A stretch of 64,000 nucleotides of DNA from Prostheceraeus crozeri (taxonomy: Eukaryota > Platyhelminthes > Polycladida > Euryleptidae). Under the pieces are notes generated by a model. That model did no database searches, was not told the origin of the DNA, and worked only from the letters and a program-made list of their open reading frames with translations. Position 1 is the stretch's first letter; each line of letters begins with the position of its first letter. Location: NCBI GenBank assembly GCA_907163375.1, contig CAJQUW010008712.1, forward strand, positions 124,001 to 188,000. The letters run 5' to 3'. The translations under genes were made by a program, and so were the position numbers. Below are positions 11,630-21,385 of this stretch, one piece after another.

Positions 11630-12130
11630 TTGGGTGGAATGCCTTCCGGATGCTTGGCGATATCATGCGAGATAGGAAAGTTCCCATGAAATTAAAGAGA
11701 AAGGCGTTCAACAAATGTATTCTTCCTACTATGACATATGGCAGCGAAACATGGTCGCTAAATGATACACAATTGGAGAAGCTCGTCACAACTCAACGGA
11801 AAATGGAGCGTATAATGTCGGGCATTACACTTCATGACAGGAAGAGAGCCAGTTGGATCCGTCAGAAGACAGGAGTCACGGACATCATCCAGTGTATTCG
11901 GGACAGTAAACATCGATGGGCAGGACATGTGGCGCCACGAAATGACAACCGATGGACAACACGGGTTACTGGACTCCCTGCAGCTACAAAAGATCACGTG
12001 GACGACCAAAATCAAGTTGGCGCGACGACCTAGACCGCAACATCGGACGCACATGGATCCACAAAGTTTTGTGGACGCTCGATAGAGGGGTTTCTCCCAA
12101 GTGAGAGAGAAATACTCTGATGATGAATGT
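11630..12130 (+). pseudogene. RTE-type LINE, 3' end of RT ORF
   Basis: The frame from 11630 reads GWNAFRMLGDIM, LKRKAFNKCILPTMTYGSET, QRKMERIMSGITLHDRKRAS, WIRQKTGVTDI and HRWAGHVAPRNDNRWT, the diagnostic C-terminal string of RTE-clade LINEs (family: 'LPTMTYGSETW', 'QR.MER.MLGI.LRDR', 'WAGH.AR..D.RW'). A frameshift near 11990 moves the last part (ARRPRPQHRTHMDPQSFVDA) to another frame. The copy ends close to TCTGATGATGAATG, like the short repeat tails of RTE elements. It directly follows the L2-like fragment, so the two form a composite insertion. Confidence 0.85.
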
Positions 12131-12136
12131 TAATTA

Positions 12137-12265
12137 TGATCATTGTCTTTGATTATAATATTTAATGGCATGTTTCGTTGGCAAGTAGTTTGTGATATGA
12201 TCACGCTTAAGCAAATGCTCAAGGCTGAAGATTAAAGCAATGGTAATTGCCCATCGAATAGCCAA
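12137..12265 (+). repeat. dispersed repeat, second half of an interrupted copy
   Basis: Matches 10040-10172: CATTGTCTTTGATTATAAT, GATATGATCACGCTTAAGCA, CCCATCGAAT. Together with 10853-10872 it appears to be a target copy split by the LINE composite. It abuts the transposon starting at 12269. Confidence 0.7.
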
Positions 12266-12268
12266 TGT

Positions 12269-13756
12269 CATTTTCAATGAAATTTTTACACAAGCTACGC
12301 ACAAACATGCAATTTACGTTTTTCTGATATGTTACAGTTTTGTATGTATGTATCAGTCATTTTAAGTGAGGGAGTCAAAAGCATCCTCTCTATTAAGTTT
12401 TGATGACCAAAACTCTCTATTTTGAAGCAGTGAAAAGTGTTCAAGGTTCGAATATCTGTGATGAAAGTTATCATTTCTGTGTTGAATTTGTCAAATGTTT
12501 GACAATAGTTCTTCCCATAGATATCTACATTTTTAACCTTCCGTTCATGAGAAAACATTATTAGAGAGCGCGGAAAGCAGCTGCATGCAGAGTCTAGCTT
12601 TCTGATTTGAATGGAGCAACATAATCGCAATGTTAAAATGATTGAAAATTTTAAAATTGGCGCTTGCAGTAGAAATCAACAGATTTAAAAATTTTAATCA
12701 CGTGAAGTCCTTCATTTCCATCAAAAGACCATGTCGTTCACGACAAGACGCGCAAATTGTGCGGTGTGGTTTGATTCAATGCAGAGCAGGTTTCGTACCG
12801 AATTCTGCAAGGCACGACATGACTCGATTCCGTCAGGCGATTCCATTAGAAGGTGGCATGCGGCGCTGATGAACACTGGAAGCGTCTTGAATGCACCACA
12901 TAGTCGAACCAGAACGCGGAGGAGTGATGATGATATCGAAGCAGTTCGGTACCATTTTAGCAAGGATCCCCACATTTCGACTCGTTTAGCAACGTTGGCT
13001 CTAGGACTGAGTCGTACAACTGTCCGTCGGATCATCACATGCTTAAAGTGACATCCATATCTTTGCAAATGAAGAACTTCGCCGTATTGTAGACGTTTGC
13101 TTGCATTTTCGGATGAGGCGCATTTCTACCTGGAGATTGCGGTCAATCGCCACAATCAAAGGTACTGGGCTCCGCACAACCCAAATTGATTTGTCGAACC
13201 TCCACCCGGAGAAAACAACTGTATGGGCGACTATTTCAGCTGAAGGAATCATTACACCATTCTTCTTTGACGAAACTGTAAATGGTGAGCGCTACTTAGC
13301 TATGCTGAAGGAGCAATGTTGATCAGCAGTGAGGCGACTCGGCCTAGTGGAGAGACTCGTTTTTATGCAGGACGGTGCCCCGCCACATTGGAGACGAGCG
13401 GTTCGTAAATGGTTGGATGAAAAGTTACCTGCCACGTAGATGGGTCGTGTAGGTCCGATGCGCGGTCGCCGGATCTGACGCTCTGTGAATTTTTCCTGTG
13501 GGGCTTTATAAAGTCCGAAGTCTACGGTACTCGTCCGAGGAGCGCATTATGACTGCTTTCGTCGAAGTGATTGATGAGATGCGACACATGACGATAGAAG
13601 AAAATCATCAGTGTCGGTTGGAGAAAGTGATACAAACTGACGGCCGTCATGTCGAGGTCCATATTTCGTGAAAAATCTTGTCTTTTTAGAGTTTAAACAT
13701 AATGAACATAAATTGCATGTTTGTACGCAACTTGTGTGAAAATGTTATTGAAATTG
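12269..13756 (+). mobile_element. decayed IS630/Tc1/mariner-superfamily transposon
   Basis: About 1.49 kb bounded by inverted repeats of roughly 50 bp: left CATTTTCAATGAAATTTTTA..., right (reversed) CAATTTCAATAACATTTTCA..., both continuing CACAAG..CG.ACAAACATGC (about 41 of 50 matching). It encloses a broken DDE transposase (12731-13672). Exact ends and target duplication are not resolved. Confidence 0.75.
12731..13672 (+). pseudogene. DDE transposase, broken
   Basis: DNA transposase that would cut and paste the surrounding element. The first frame (12731-13051) starts MSFTTRRANCAVWF and has a helix-turn-helix region (SIRRWHAALMNTGSV; LGLSRTTVRRII). After frameshifts, 13100-13180 reads FSDEAHFYLEIAVNRHNQRY (first catalytic D with E), 13205-13320 reads TTVWATISAEGIITPFFFDE and NGERYLAML, about 13360-13430 reads VFMQDGAPPHWRRAVRKWLD (second D), and about 13460-13510 RSPDLTLCEFFLWGF (third acidic residue). 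The end reads HVEVHIS before a stop at about 13671. Several frameshifts and stops make it inactive. This type is widespread in arthropod and other invertebrate genomes. Confidence 0.85.
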
Positions 13757-14545
13757 ATTGAGTATCAAAAAAGTTACAATCAATTAGAATCGGCGGTTTA
13801 AATGGCCTTTTGTACTTTGTACAAACATTTACAAAAGTACAACATCTGTACTTTGTAAAGATTCATGTCTGGTTCTCCGTATATAGAATTTTAGAGTTCA
13901 AAACAGGTGTGGAGTTCTCAAACTACTCCAAAAAATTACTCCTTTGAAAATTTGGTCAACAGTCTATTTTTGGTTTTGAGTCATGGTTGTAATGATGCAT
14001 TGCAATCTGCATTCATCCATAACTTGCAATCACCATAATAATTAATCAACGTGTTTTCATTTTTGAAAAATCTACGTTTCTGACTTCTGGTATTTATCTT
14101 GAACATTGAATTACGTTGAGTTCTTCATGTAGGTCACGTTATGAGTCGGTCACGCACGATCATGATCGGAAGCAATATATTTCCAATTTCGGTCTTTTAA
14201 CGCAAATACACAAGTGTGTTATAAGTAATGGGTGAATTTCAAGCATAATGCACATTTAGTAAAGTTTTTGAAGGATTTGTATACCCGCTTATAACTGAGG
14301 AGTGTCCAGTGGACCCCTTGGTCCATCTATCATGCTTCTACTGATTAAATTGAGATGAAATATCACATACTGAGTCATTCCAAAAAAAGGTTGTTCCTAC
14401 ATAGGCATGGGCGATTGACAAAAGGAAAATAGAAAAATAGAAAAAATGGTCCCCTTAAGTCCTTGAGAGTTAAGTGTTCAAGCATGTGAATTTCTCCCCA
14501 CATGCCATCATCAACAATTGAAATTCGTTGCCGCTTGTAGGCAGA
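13757..14545. other. no gene recognised
   Basis: AT-rich; a short TTGTACTTTGTA..TACAAAGTAC inverted motif near 13815-13860. No coding signature. Confidence 0.45.
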
Positions 14546-14724
14546 GACATCTGTACGGAACTATAAGATCTTGTTAAGCGATAAGAACCAATGCTGCGCT
14601 AATGGGTACGCAGCTTGTATGATGAAAGTTGAAAGCTATGCTTCAGTTCTCCCTGCTTCCTAGATTTACGAGCTAAGATGACGTTTGCTGAAAGACATTT
14701 GTACGGAACTATAAGAGGATCTTG
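14546..14724. repeat. ~30-bp direct repeats flanking a 109-bp block
   Basis: GACATCTGTACGGAACTATA (from about 14547) recurs as GACATTTGTACGGAACTATA (from about 14694); each is followed by AGATCTTG or AGAGGATCTTG. Between them lies the 109-bp block 14585-14693. The layout looks like an insertion with a long target-site duplication, or a partial tandem duplication. Confidence 0.7.
14585..14693 (+). repeat. 109-bp conserved block, copy 1 (possible small-RNA retrocopy)
   Basis: Starts GAACCAATGCTGCGCTAATG and ends ACGTTTGCTGAAA; the copy at 19680-19788 matches at about 105 of 109 positions while the sequence outside differs completely. It contains a perfect six-base stem (GCTGCG...CGCAGC), then ATGATGA and CTGA motifs resembling boxes C and D of snoRNAs. 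No terminal stem is evident around those boxes, so a snoRNA call is weak. Confidence 0.6.
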
Positions 14725-14922
14725 CAAAATATGCTGAATAACGAGTTATGCAACTTTCCATTACCTGCATGCGCCGATAATATTGATGTCGTTCATGTAC
14801 GTGGTGTAAAACTGATTTGCTTTGACGCTTGATGCACGTATGCACGGTATAGTGAAGTAAAATGATGATCAACAAACAGTTGAGTACCATTCTAGTCCTA
14901 CTAATGAAACAAAGGTAAGAGC

Positions 14923-15581
14923 CATAGAAATCCGACACTCTATGATAATGAAGGACCAGATCGACCTTGGAGATTGTAAACAATGGAACGTCGAGGACAT
15001 GCTTTGTCATGCCAACGACAACTAAACGATGGCGGCTTCAGTGGTTGACAATAGGAAGTTGCCGGCTCCCATAGAAATTGACAGCAATAAATCCTATAAA
15101 GTGGAAGTTGAGCTTCATGCAATACTCAATAGTGGCACATAGATCGCACGCATTTCCACTTAGATGCACTTGCCAACGGCTGTATCATTGGTTAGAATCA
15201 ATCACATAAATCTAAGCTTTTCATTGGCCATTCATGACCAACCTAGTTCCCGCGGATGTGCCGCGACCTTGAGTCAATTTCCATTCTTGTCAACTTCAGA
15301 TAAACAATCTATTTCTATGCCGCCACCTTTTCAGTGCACTTTGTAAATACTCACGGTTAATGTCAGTTCTCTTTATGCAATATGAAGGCATTTTGACAAA
15401 ATAACTTACAATACATCACCTTGCGGCAAGAACCTGCAACTGTTGCATGTTTCACTGATTTGCTTCTTCTGAAGATCTAGCAATCGGCGCATAGTCGAGC
15501 GTCTGAAATTACTGTCAACAAACAGCTGCTGTCCGTTCTAATATCACTCACTTAAATAAAGCGAAAAGTCGGATCTCTATG
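14923..15581 (-). mobile_element. MITE, CATAGAAATCCGAC family, copy with nested insertion
   Basis: Ends CATAGAAATCCGACACTC and, reversed, CATAGAGATCCGACTTTTCG; flanks GTAAGAGC / GTTAGAGG match at 6 of 8. The interior (AAACGATGGCGGCTTC, GGTTGACAATAGGA, GATCTAGCAATCGGCGCATA) matches the element at 60439-60825 in reverse. It is split by the MITE at 15070-15319. Confidence 0.8.
15070..15319 (+). mobile_element. MITE, CATAGAAATTGA family, nested copy
   Basis: 250 bp, starts CATAGAAATTGACAGCAATA and ends TCTATTTCTATG; near-identical to 48161-48416. Flanks CCGGCTCC / CCGCCACC agree at 6 of 8. It interrupts the MITE at 14923-15581, whose sequence resumes on the other side. Confidence 0.85.
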
Positions 15582-17082
15582 GTTAGAGGTTTGACAAGAG
15601 AGTAATTTGACCGATCCTCACTCTAAAATAGAATATTATTTTAGTCACATACATGCCTTCTCTCCGGGCTATCATGTTGCACTGGTAAATGTATGTTCCT
15701 GCTCATTCATATTCACTCCTATTAATTCATATTATTTTGCAACGTCTCCCATCATTGACCTTACATGAAGAAGCAACTTCATTGTATCTGTTGACAAATA
15801 TTCCCATCGGTGACGGCGTTAATGCAGTTTTGCTTCATCCCATACTTTTGTAATACCTTTGTGTCTTTCTTTCTGAGATATGCCCTTTTATGCTATTAAA
15901 AAATTAAGATTATAATTTTAAAAATAAAATTAAGAGAGAGAGAGAGAGTCGGGGTCAATGAAATTCGTAAATTTGAAGGTTAAGATTCGTTTGATACTTC
16001 AAAAACACATACTTACATACAGACTTACACGCGCGGAATCCTCAATTTACTCTAAAACATTTGGCAAAAATTAAATTAATCGTTTTCATACTCTCTTCTC
16101 ACTGATTTTCATTGCAGATTTTAACACAACTGATTATCTTTGAATTTTTCAGCATTTCAAGCTTTTAATTATCATCTCCTCTCTCTATCTGTCCCCGGCT
16201 CAGTTGGAAGTCTTTCATTAACACTTTTCTCTATCGATTATCTCTGTCCTTTTCTAATTTCCAGAATCAGGTGAGTAACTGAGTCATTTTTACTTTCATT
16301 CGACCTGTCATCATTCATTTAGCTCGTGTTCGCAGGCAAATCAGTTAGTTCCTGCACTGTAAAGATGGATCGGTTGGAAATTTTGTTCTTTATCTCTCAC
16401 GAATGACTAACGAACTTGATTCGAACGAATTCAGTAAGAATCTGAGATGTTGAAGCAACAGATAAACTGAGAAAAACGATAAATTGAATTTTGCAATTTT
16501 ATTGTCACTTGAAGATTGGAATTTGGTTCACATGGAGTTCATGCGTAAAGATAATTCATTTTATTTCTGTACAGACATTCACTGTTACATTGCACAATAG
16601 GGCAAGGACTTGATAATGAAGGTGGATTGACAGGTTTGAATCAACTTCAGAATATCTTCAATAATTCAACTTACATTGCAAATTGTACGACAAATTTTAA
16701 GGACAGAACATTGAATAGAAATGTCAATTTATTTGTGAGAAATGTACAGCAGGAGAATTTCTCTCTATCTTTCAAATTAACTTCAGATTGATTGTATTTA
16801 AAGATAAACTTAATAAGAAATTCAAATCCTTCGTTTACTTAGAGAGAGTTTTGGAGATTCAATTAGAATGCATCAGATGTCCATGAACCATCTGTGGACT
16901 ATCTATGAACTGTCTATGCTTCATAGACATCCCTGATCAGATCTGTCCAAATCAGCTTGACCGCATTGGTTTGGGCGCATTTGTCCTGGCGCGTCGGAAG
17001 TTTCTTTCGGCACAGATGCATGTTCCAGTTCTGTAGTGTCTCAGCACTAAATTCAACTTTTTCAATTCAGTCTAGTTAAAGA
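15582..17082. other. no gene recognised; includes a (GA)n tract
   Basis: AT-rich with an (AG)n microsatellite at 15932-15948. No open frame of note and no family match. Confidence 0.5.
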
Positions 17083-17927
17083 CAGGGATCATCAAAAGTT
17101 GATTGCAATTTAATTGCTCATTCCAATAAATTAATTGAAGTTGGAATTGCTGTGCAAAGAATTAATTGACTTCAATCATTCTATAGGTTGAAGAATCATT
17201 TAAGATATAAGAACTCTAGTACTGTGCAAGCACTAAAAGATGTGCCTACGTTAAAGCAGTGCCTTCCTGGCTAATTCACGCTCTCAACAGATGGTCCGGT
17301 GGTCTTCTGGTTAGAGGGCATGCTTGCAAGTCCTCTAGCTACAATGTCGCTGGTTCGAACCTACCCCCGACTGATCAGGTCGAACTGGTCAAAGCATGTC
17401 TCGTGGTGGTTACATCTGTTGAAATTTGACATCAATCAATCTATAGGTTGAAGAAGATTGGACACCTCGCAGATAGCCTTGAAATTTGCTGTAGTAGCTG
17501 GATAATAAATGAACTGGATATTAGAAGCGTGCGATTTTGTGTCGCGTCCTGCTGTCAAAGAAAGGCCTCCGTGCGAGTAGTGGACTATTGAGAAACAAAA
17601 AATCGTCCAGATGCTAGAATCCTCTGTGCGAGCTTCTTCATGGTCAAGTGCTACGTGTCGGATAAGTCCTTCAGTCGATATTAAAGAGGCACAAAGGACG
17701 TCTGATGAGTGCTTGAATGATGTAGACCTAGTTTTAGCATAATTGCGGACAAAAACATCACACAGATGTTTCTTTGCGAGCAAACAATTTATTGCAATAA
17801 TAACTTGACTCAATCACTTATTTGAATGCGAAATTGATGGAATCAATTAATTGATAATTGGAATCACTGAGCAATGAATTAATTGAAATCAATTCATTGA
17901 AATTCAATTACTTTTTGACAATCCCTG
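17083..17927. mobile_element. hAT-like element with CAGGGAT ends
   Basis: Left end CAGGGATCATCAAAAGTTGA and right end reversed CAGGGATTGTCAAAAAGTAA; flanks GTTAAAGA / GTTGAACA match at 6 of 8. Subterminal regions are full of AATTAATTGA-type repeats. The minus-strand open frame at 17436-17813 (125 codons) lies inside but shows no recognisable transposase motif. A SINE insertion splits it. Confidence 0.75.
17196..17431 (+). mobile_element. tRNA-derived SINE, family B, with long target duplication
   Basis: Flanked by direct repeats of about 24 bp, TCAATCATTCTATAGGTTGA at 17172 and TCAATCAATCTATAGGTTGA at 17432 (each then AGAA), the hallmark of LINE-driven retroposition. The tRNA-like part runs from about 17288 (GTGGTCTTCTGGTTAGAGG ... 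GCTGGTTCGAACCT, A and B boxes). The 3' end is GTTACATCTGTTGAAATTTG. A second copy lies at 42780-42925. Confidence 0.8.
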
Positions 17928-18478
17928 GTTGAACATTTTTTCATCTTTGAAGAATTCTCCGTAAGATCAAAGTTTTAGCTGGAGAACGCAATTTGATATG
18001 GCAAAGGCTTACAAAGTCGGAAGCATACTCATTCTCTGTCGAGGAAAATAGGCAACATATAGAAAATAAGGTAAGATATTCTTTATTGTCTCACAGTGCT
18101 CATACGATCGGCGAGCACATTACATGTTCAAATATAAGAAATGAAAAAGTCACACACAACGCTGACGCGAACAACTTTGATGAAAGATTTCTTAAATCTC
18201 ATCGCTATCCTCTTTTAAAGCCGAAGAGACAGTGTATTGCATCGCGGGTCACTCTTTGATGTTGTTCCCCAAACATCGAGCGGAGTAGAAGCTGCCTGCT
18301 ACACTCAAATGATTTTAAAGTCCACCAGAAGACACGAAAGCATCTTCAACAGTTAAATCAGAGCCGAAGCACGCGGAATTCACCTCTCCACCTCTAACAG
18401 CTGATCAAATAAATAATTTGACCAATTACAGTATGGAGGATTTGAATACAAAAATGTTAAACGGATAAAAGCAGTGTA
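17928..18478. other. no gene recognised
   Basis: An 88-codon plus-strand open frame (17993-18259) has no recognisable domain or splice context. Nothing else seen. Confidence 0.4.
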
Positions 18479-18671
18479 TGCTCCGTGGCACAGTGGTTAA
18501 GTGCATGGCCAAGCGATCTTTCGGTCGAGAGGTCGAGCCCCTTCAGTGTCATGGGAAGTCGTCAGGATGGGCATCCGGACTAAAAGATCACAGCATTCCA
18601 GATTTAAAGTCAGCACCGTCCATCCCCAGTATGGGGGGAGTAGTGACGTTAGACCATTCATTCATTCATAT
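18479..18671 (+). mobile_element. tRNA-derived SINE, family A, copy 2
   Basis: CTCCGTGGCACAGTGGTTAA, then CTTTCGGTCGAGAGGTCGAG, GGGCATCCGGACTAAAAGAT and AGTAGTGACGTTA, ending in (ATTC)n. Matches the minus-strand copy at 6141-6332. Confidence 0.85.
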
Positions 18672-18762
18672 GCTGCAAATACCTAGGCGGACGGACAGCC
18701 ACAACACTTTATAAATCCTGCACTATTCAAAAATGCACCGCATACTATCAATTCTATCAAAA

Positions 18763-19215
18763 TTAGGGAAAAACAACCCAATAATAAAAGAAATGTGTAT
18801 GTACCAGGATAATATTCGAGGCAGGGAAAAATAGAATGACACAAAACGTAAAAAAATCAATTAGCTCGTGCAAAGGAAAAATACCGGTGGATACTGCGAT
18901 AGCATGACCTGATTGGCCACAATGTGAGTTTGAGATGCTTGAGACCCTTTGCAAAGAATTAGAAGGGGCTCTATCTGCTGCTTGAATCAACAACGATATT
19001 TTTTGTAAAGCAAAGTCAACATCTTTTCCTACTTTGTAAGATGTTCCATTTTTGGTAGAAAACAATCTGATAATCTTGCTCCAAGTATTCCTTCTAAAGA
19101 CAAAGTCAGTGGACCATCTGTTTGATGAAGATTGTACTTCGGGTATTCTCCAAGATCTAAGAGCAAGAGATTTGTATAAATTTAGACTAAACTGCTGATG
19201 TTGAGCGTCACACAA
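18763..19215 (-). other. unrecognised 150-codon open frame
   Basis: The longest open frame here outside identified transposons. It begins MCDAQHQQFSLNLYKSLALR and has a hydrophobic C-terminus (DFFTFCVILFF). I do not recognise a family, and no second copy or splice pattern in the window supports it. It may be chance, an exon of an unknown gene, or a fragment of an element's first ORF. It is on the same strand as the channel gene, but nothing in it looks like a pLGIC transmembrane segment. Confidence 0.2.
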
Positions 19216-19342
19216 ACGAGCACATCAAATACAGAAAAACCTCGCTTATCCGGAAACTTTGTTTCAGAAAATATTTTTGGTTGAACGAATTACGTCTTTT
19301 GCATTAATAACATGTCGGAAGTCATATCGGAAAAGAGATCAT

Positions 19343-20083
19343 CAGGGCTGGGACCGGTTAATTTTTTTGTAACCGGTTAACCGATTATATTTTTAACCGG
19401 TTACAATCGGTTAAATCCGGATTTCCGGTATTTACTTGGTTGTCAAGGTTAATCAATAACTACGGAACTTGTAAATTTGGGTTTCGACAGAATTCCTCCA
19501 TTGATTTCATTGCATGACTACATTACTTCACGTTTAGTTCAATTGATGCTGTTGCAAGTCGCCTTTGTATCACTGGTATTCATCTGAAAATGCTTCCAAA
19601 TCCATGATCGCAGCATATTGAGATACCGGTATCAAAAGGATGCTCGTGCTACAACTTGTTTTTAATGCCGAACCAATGCTGCGCTAATGGGTACGCAGCT
19701 TGTATGATGAAAGTTGAAAGCTATGCTTCAGTTCTCCCTGATCCCTAAATTTAAGAGCTAAGATGACGTTTGCTGAAATGCTGTATTTCGATTGGCAGAG
19801 TTGGCCCAGAAAACCCGATAACACTAGCCAATAAATACAAAGAATAGGATTTTACGCCTCTAGATCAATCCACACTAGCGTTACGTGTAGGGAAATCGCA
19901 CGACTAAAGGATTGCAAATTGCGATGAATGAATTTGATTGGATTGTGGAACGGAGACTAGTTATCTCTACGAAATGAAACCAGTGTAATCTATAGTTCAA
20001 CCGGATTTCATTATACAGGATAAATTTCATCAAACGTTGTAACCGATTTCCACCAGTTTAGAAAAAGTGCAATCCCAGCCCTG
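19343..20083. mobile_element. hAT-like element with CAGGGCTGGGA ends
   Basis: Left end CAGGGCTGGGACCGGTTAA, right end reversed CAGGGCTGGGATTGCAC. The left subterminal region repeats AACCGGTTAACCG-type palindromes. 741 bp, no transposase. It contains the second copy of the 109-bp block (19680-19788). No clear 8-bp duplication (GAGATCAT versus ATTCGGCA). Confidence 0.75.
19680..19788 (+). repeat. 109-bp conserved block, copy 2
   Basis: About 96% identical to 14585-14693 with sharp edges on both sides, here inside a hAT-like element. Contains the same GCTGCG/CGCAGC stem and ATGATGA / CTGA motifs, with an additional CCTGAT. Confidence 0.65.
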
Positions 20084-20689
20084 ATTCGGCACATGTTGTG
20101 CTTCAATTGAAGAAATTTATACTTCACATATGTATATTTTCATGTGAGGACAAAATAATGAACTTTCGAAATTATCTTTCTATAATTCGATTCCCACAAC
20201 GGTTGGTGATGAAATTTGACTGGAAATGTCATTTCATGATTTGAAACAGATATGACTACATCTTTAGAAGTTATGTTGGCTATTGAAGACAAATTTCCAA
20301 CGCTCTTAATCTAGCGCAAGCAGATATATGTGATTCAATTCGTGTACAAAGTCTGTTGAAAAGTTCTTTCGACATTTCGGATGATCTGAACTTATAGTGA
20401 ATTGGGAGAGAAATAGAAAAATGTTTACTTGATGTCTCCGAGTCGCTGTGGACTCCTGGCGCTATGGAACGTCATCAGTTCAGATCGCATCAAGCTTGCA
20501 GAAAATTCAGACTTTTGAAAGGGCTTAAATTATTTCCAGATCTCGATAAGAGCTGCTTTTGATTCAACTGATTTGTGCGCATGAAAGCAAGAGGTCAGTT
20601 TGGGATGTGTGCATTCAGTCTACATTAGTCTCGTCACCATGTGATTTGCATGAAGGTACACTTCCCTCAAGTTGGCATTTGTAATTTCA

Positions 20690-20925
20690 AAGACGGAAAA
20701 CAACTGCGCGTCTTGGTGGATTTGAACCACCAACCTCTGGCACTCTAGGCCACCGCTCTATCAACTGAGCTATCGACGAGAGACAGTATGACAAAGGTCC
20801 TCAATTAAAGAATCTGCGTAATCCAATCAGATGGCTTCTTCGAAGACAATATAGCATTAGCCGTCAAGTCAGACTACTAATGCCAATACATCAGTAATCC
20901 AAAGTAATTCCAATATCAGGTGTAG
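20690..20925 (-). mobile_element. SINE, family S, with internal tRNA-Ser-like module, copy 1
   Basis: On the minus strand: about 130 bp (ACTTGACGGCTAATGCTATA, CCATCTGATTGGATTACGCA, CTTTAATTGAGGACC) precede a tRNA-like region at 20708-20779 (GATAGCTCAGTTGATAGAGC; GTGGTTCAAATCCACC), followed by CGCAGTTGTTTTCCGTC. The whole unit recurs at 43545-43760 on the plus strand. Confidence 0.8.
20708..20779 (-). tRNA. tRNA-Ser(AGA)-like pseudogene inside a SINE
   Basis: D arm TAGCTCAGTTGATAGAGC, anticodon loop CTAGAGT (AGA), T arm GGTGG TTCAAAT CCACC. The acceptor stem pairs at only about 4 of 7 positions and the long variable arm expected of tRNA-Ser is absent, so this is a SINE head rather than a working tRNA gene. 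Confidence 0.6.
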
Positions 20926-20934
20926 TGCATGATT

Positions 20935-21385
20935 GGTTCTTTATAGCATTCCACGAGTTAGATATTTTAAATTCTTGATCTCGTAGGGTGAGGGCCATTT
21001 ATATCTAACGAGCTCGAATGCTATGATGATGCAATGTCATACACGAGTTGCGTAGAGAATTTTATTTGACGGCGTGCTATGATGATCTAGGACATATTGT
21101 GATTGACATGTCTATGATTATCAAGAGTTTTTGAATAGAAATTTATCCTGATCAATAATGTAGCTATCTGTTCGCAGATGTAATCTTTACTAAAGAAAAA
21201 TCTTTACTATGCTCACCATAGAAGTTGATAATATGAATAATAGAAGTTGATTTCTATGGTATTGTTAATTTCTGTGATGCGCACTAATCAATGGCTTAGA
21301 TTTCGCTCCTTCCAATGCACTGGAGCAAATATTATCTCCAACGCGAGCAATAATCTGCTTTACAGGTTAAATAGAGCGATGGGAT
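20935..21385 (-). repeat. dispersed repeat family Y, copy 1
   Basis: Reversed, matches 61870-62225 in order: CAGATTATTGCTCGCG, TCCAGTGCATTGGA, AAATAAAATTCTCTACGCAA, CTCGTTAGATATAAATGG, ATCTAACTCGTGGAATGCTA. Includes a short palindrome around 21221-21262 (TAGAAGTTGAT). Non-coding. Confidence 0.75.

Noticed and set aside
17436..17813. 125-codon minus-strand open frame in the hAT-like element
   Set aside because: No transposase motif (no BED finger, catalytic or dimerisation segment) could be seen; kept only as part of the element.
20708..20779. Functional tRNA-Ser gene
   Set aside because: Poor acceptor pairing, no long variable arm, and a second degraded copy at 43672 within the same larger repeat; it is a SINE module.
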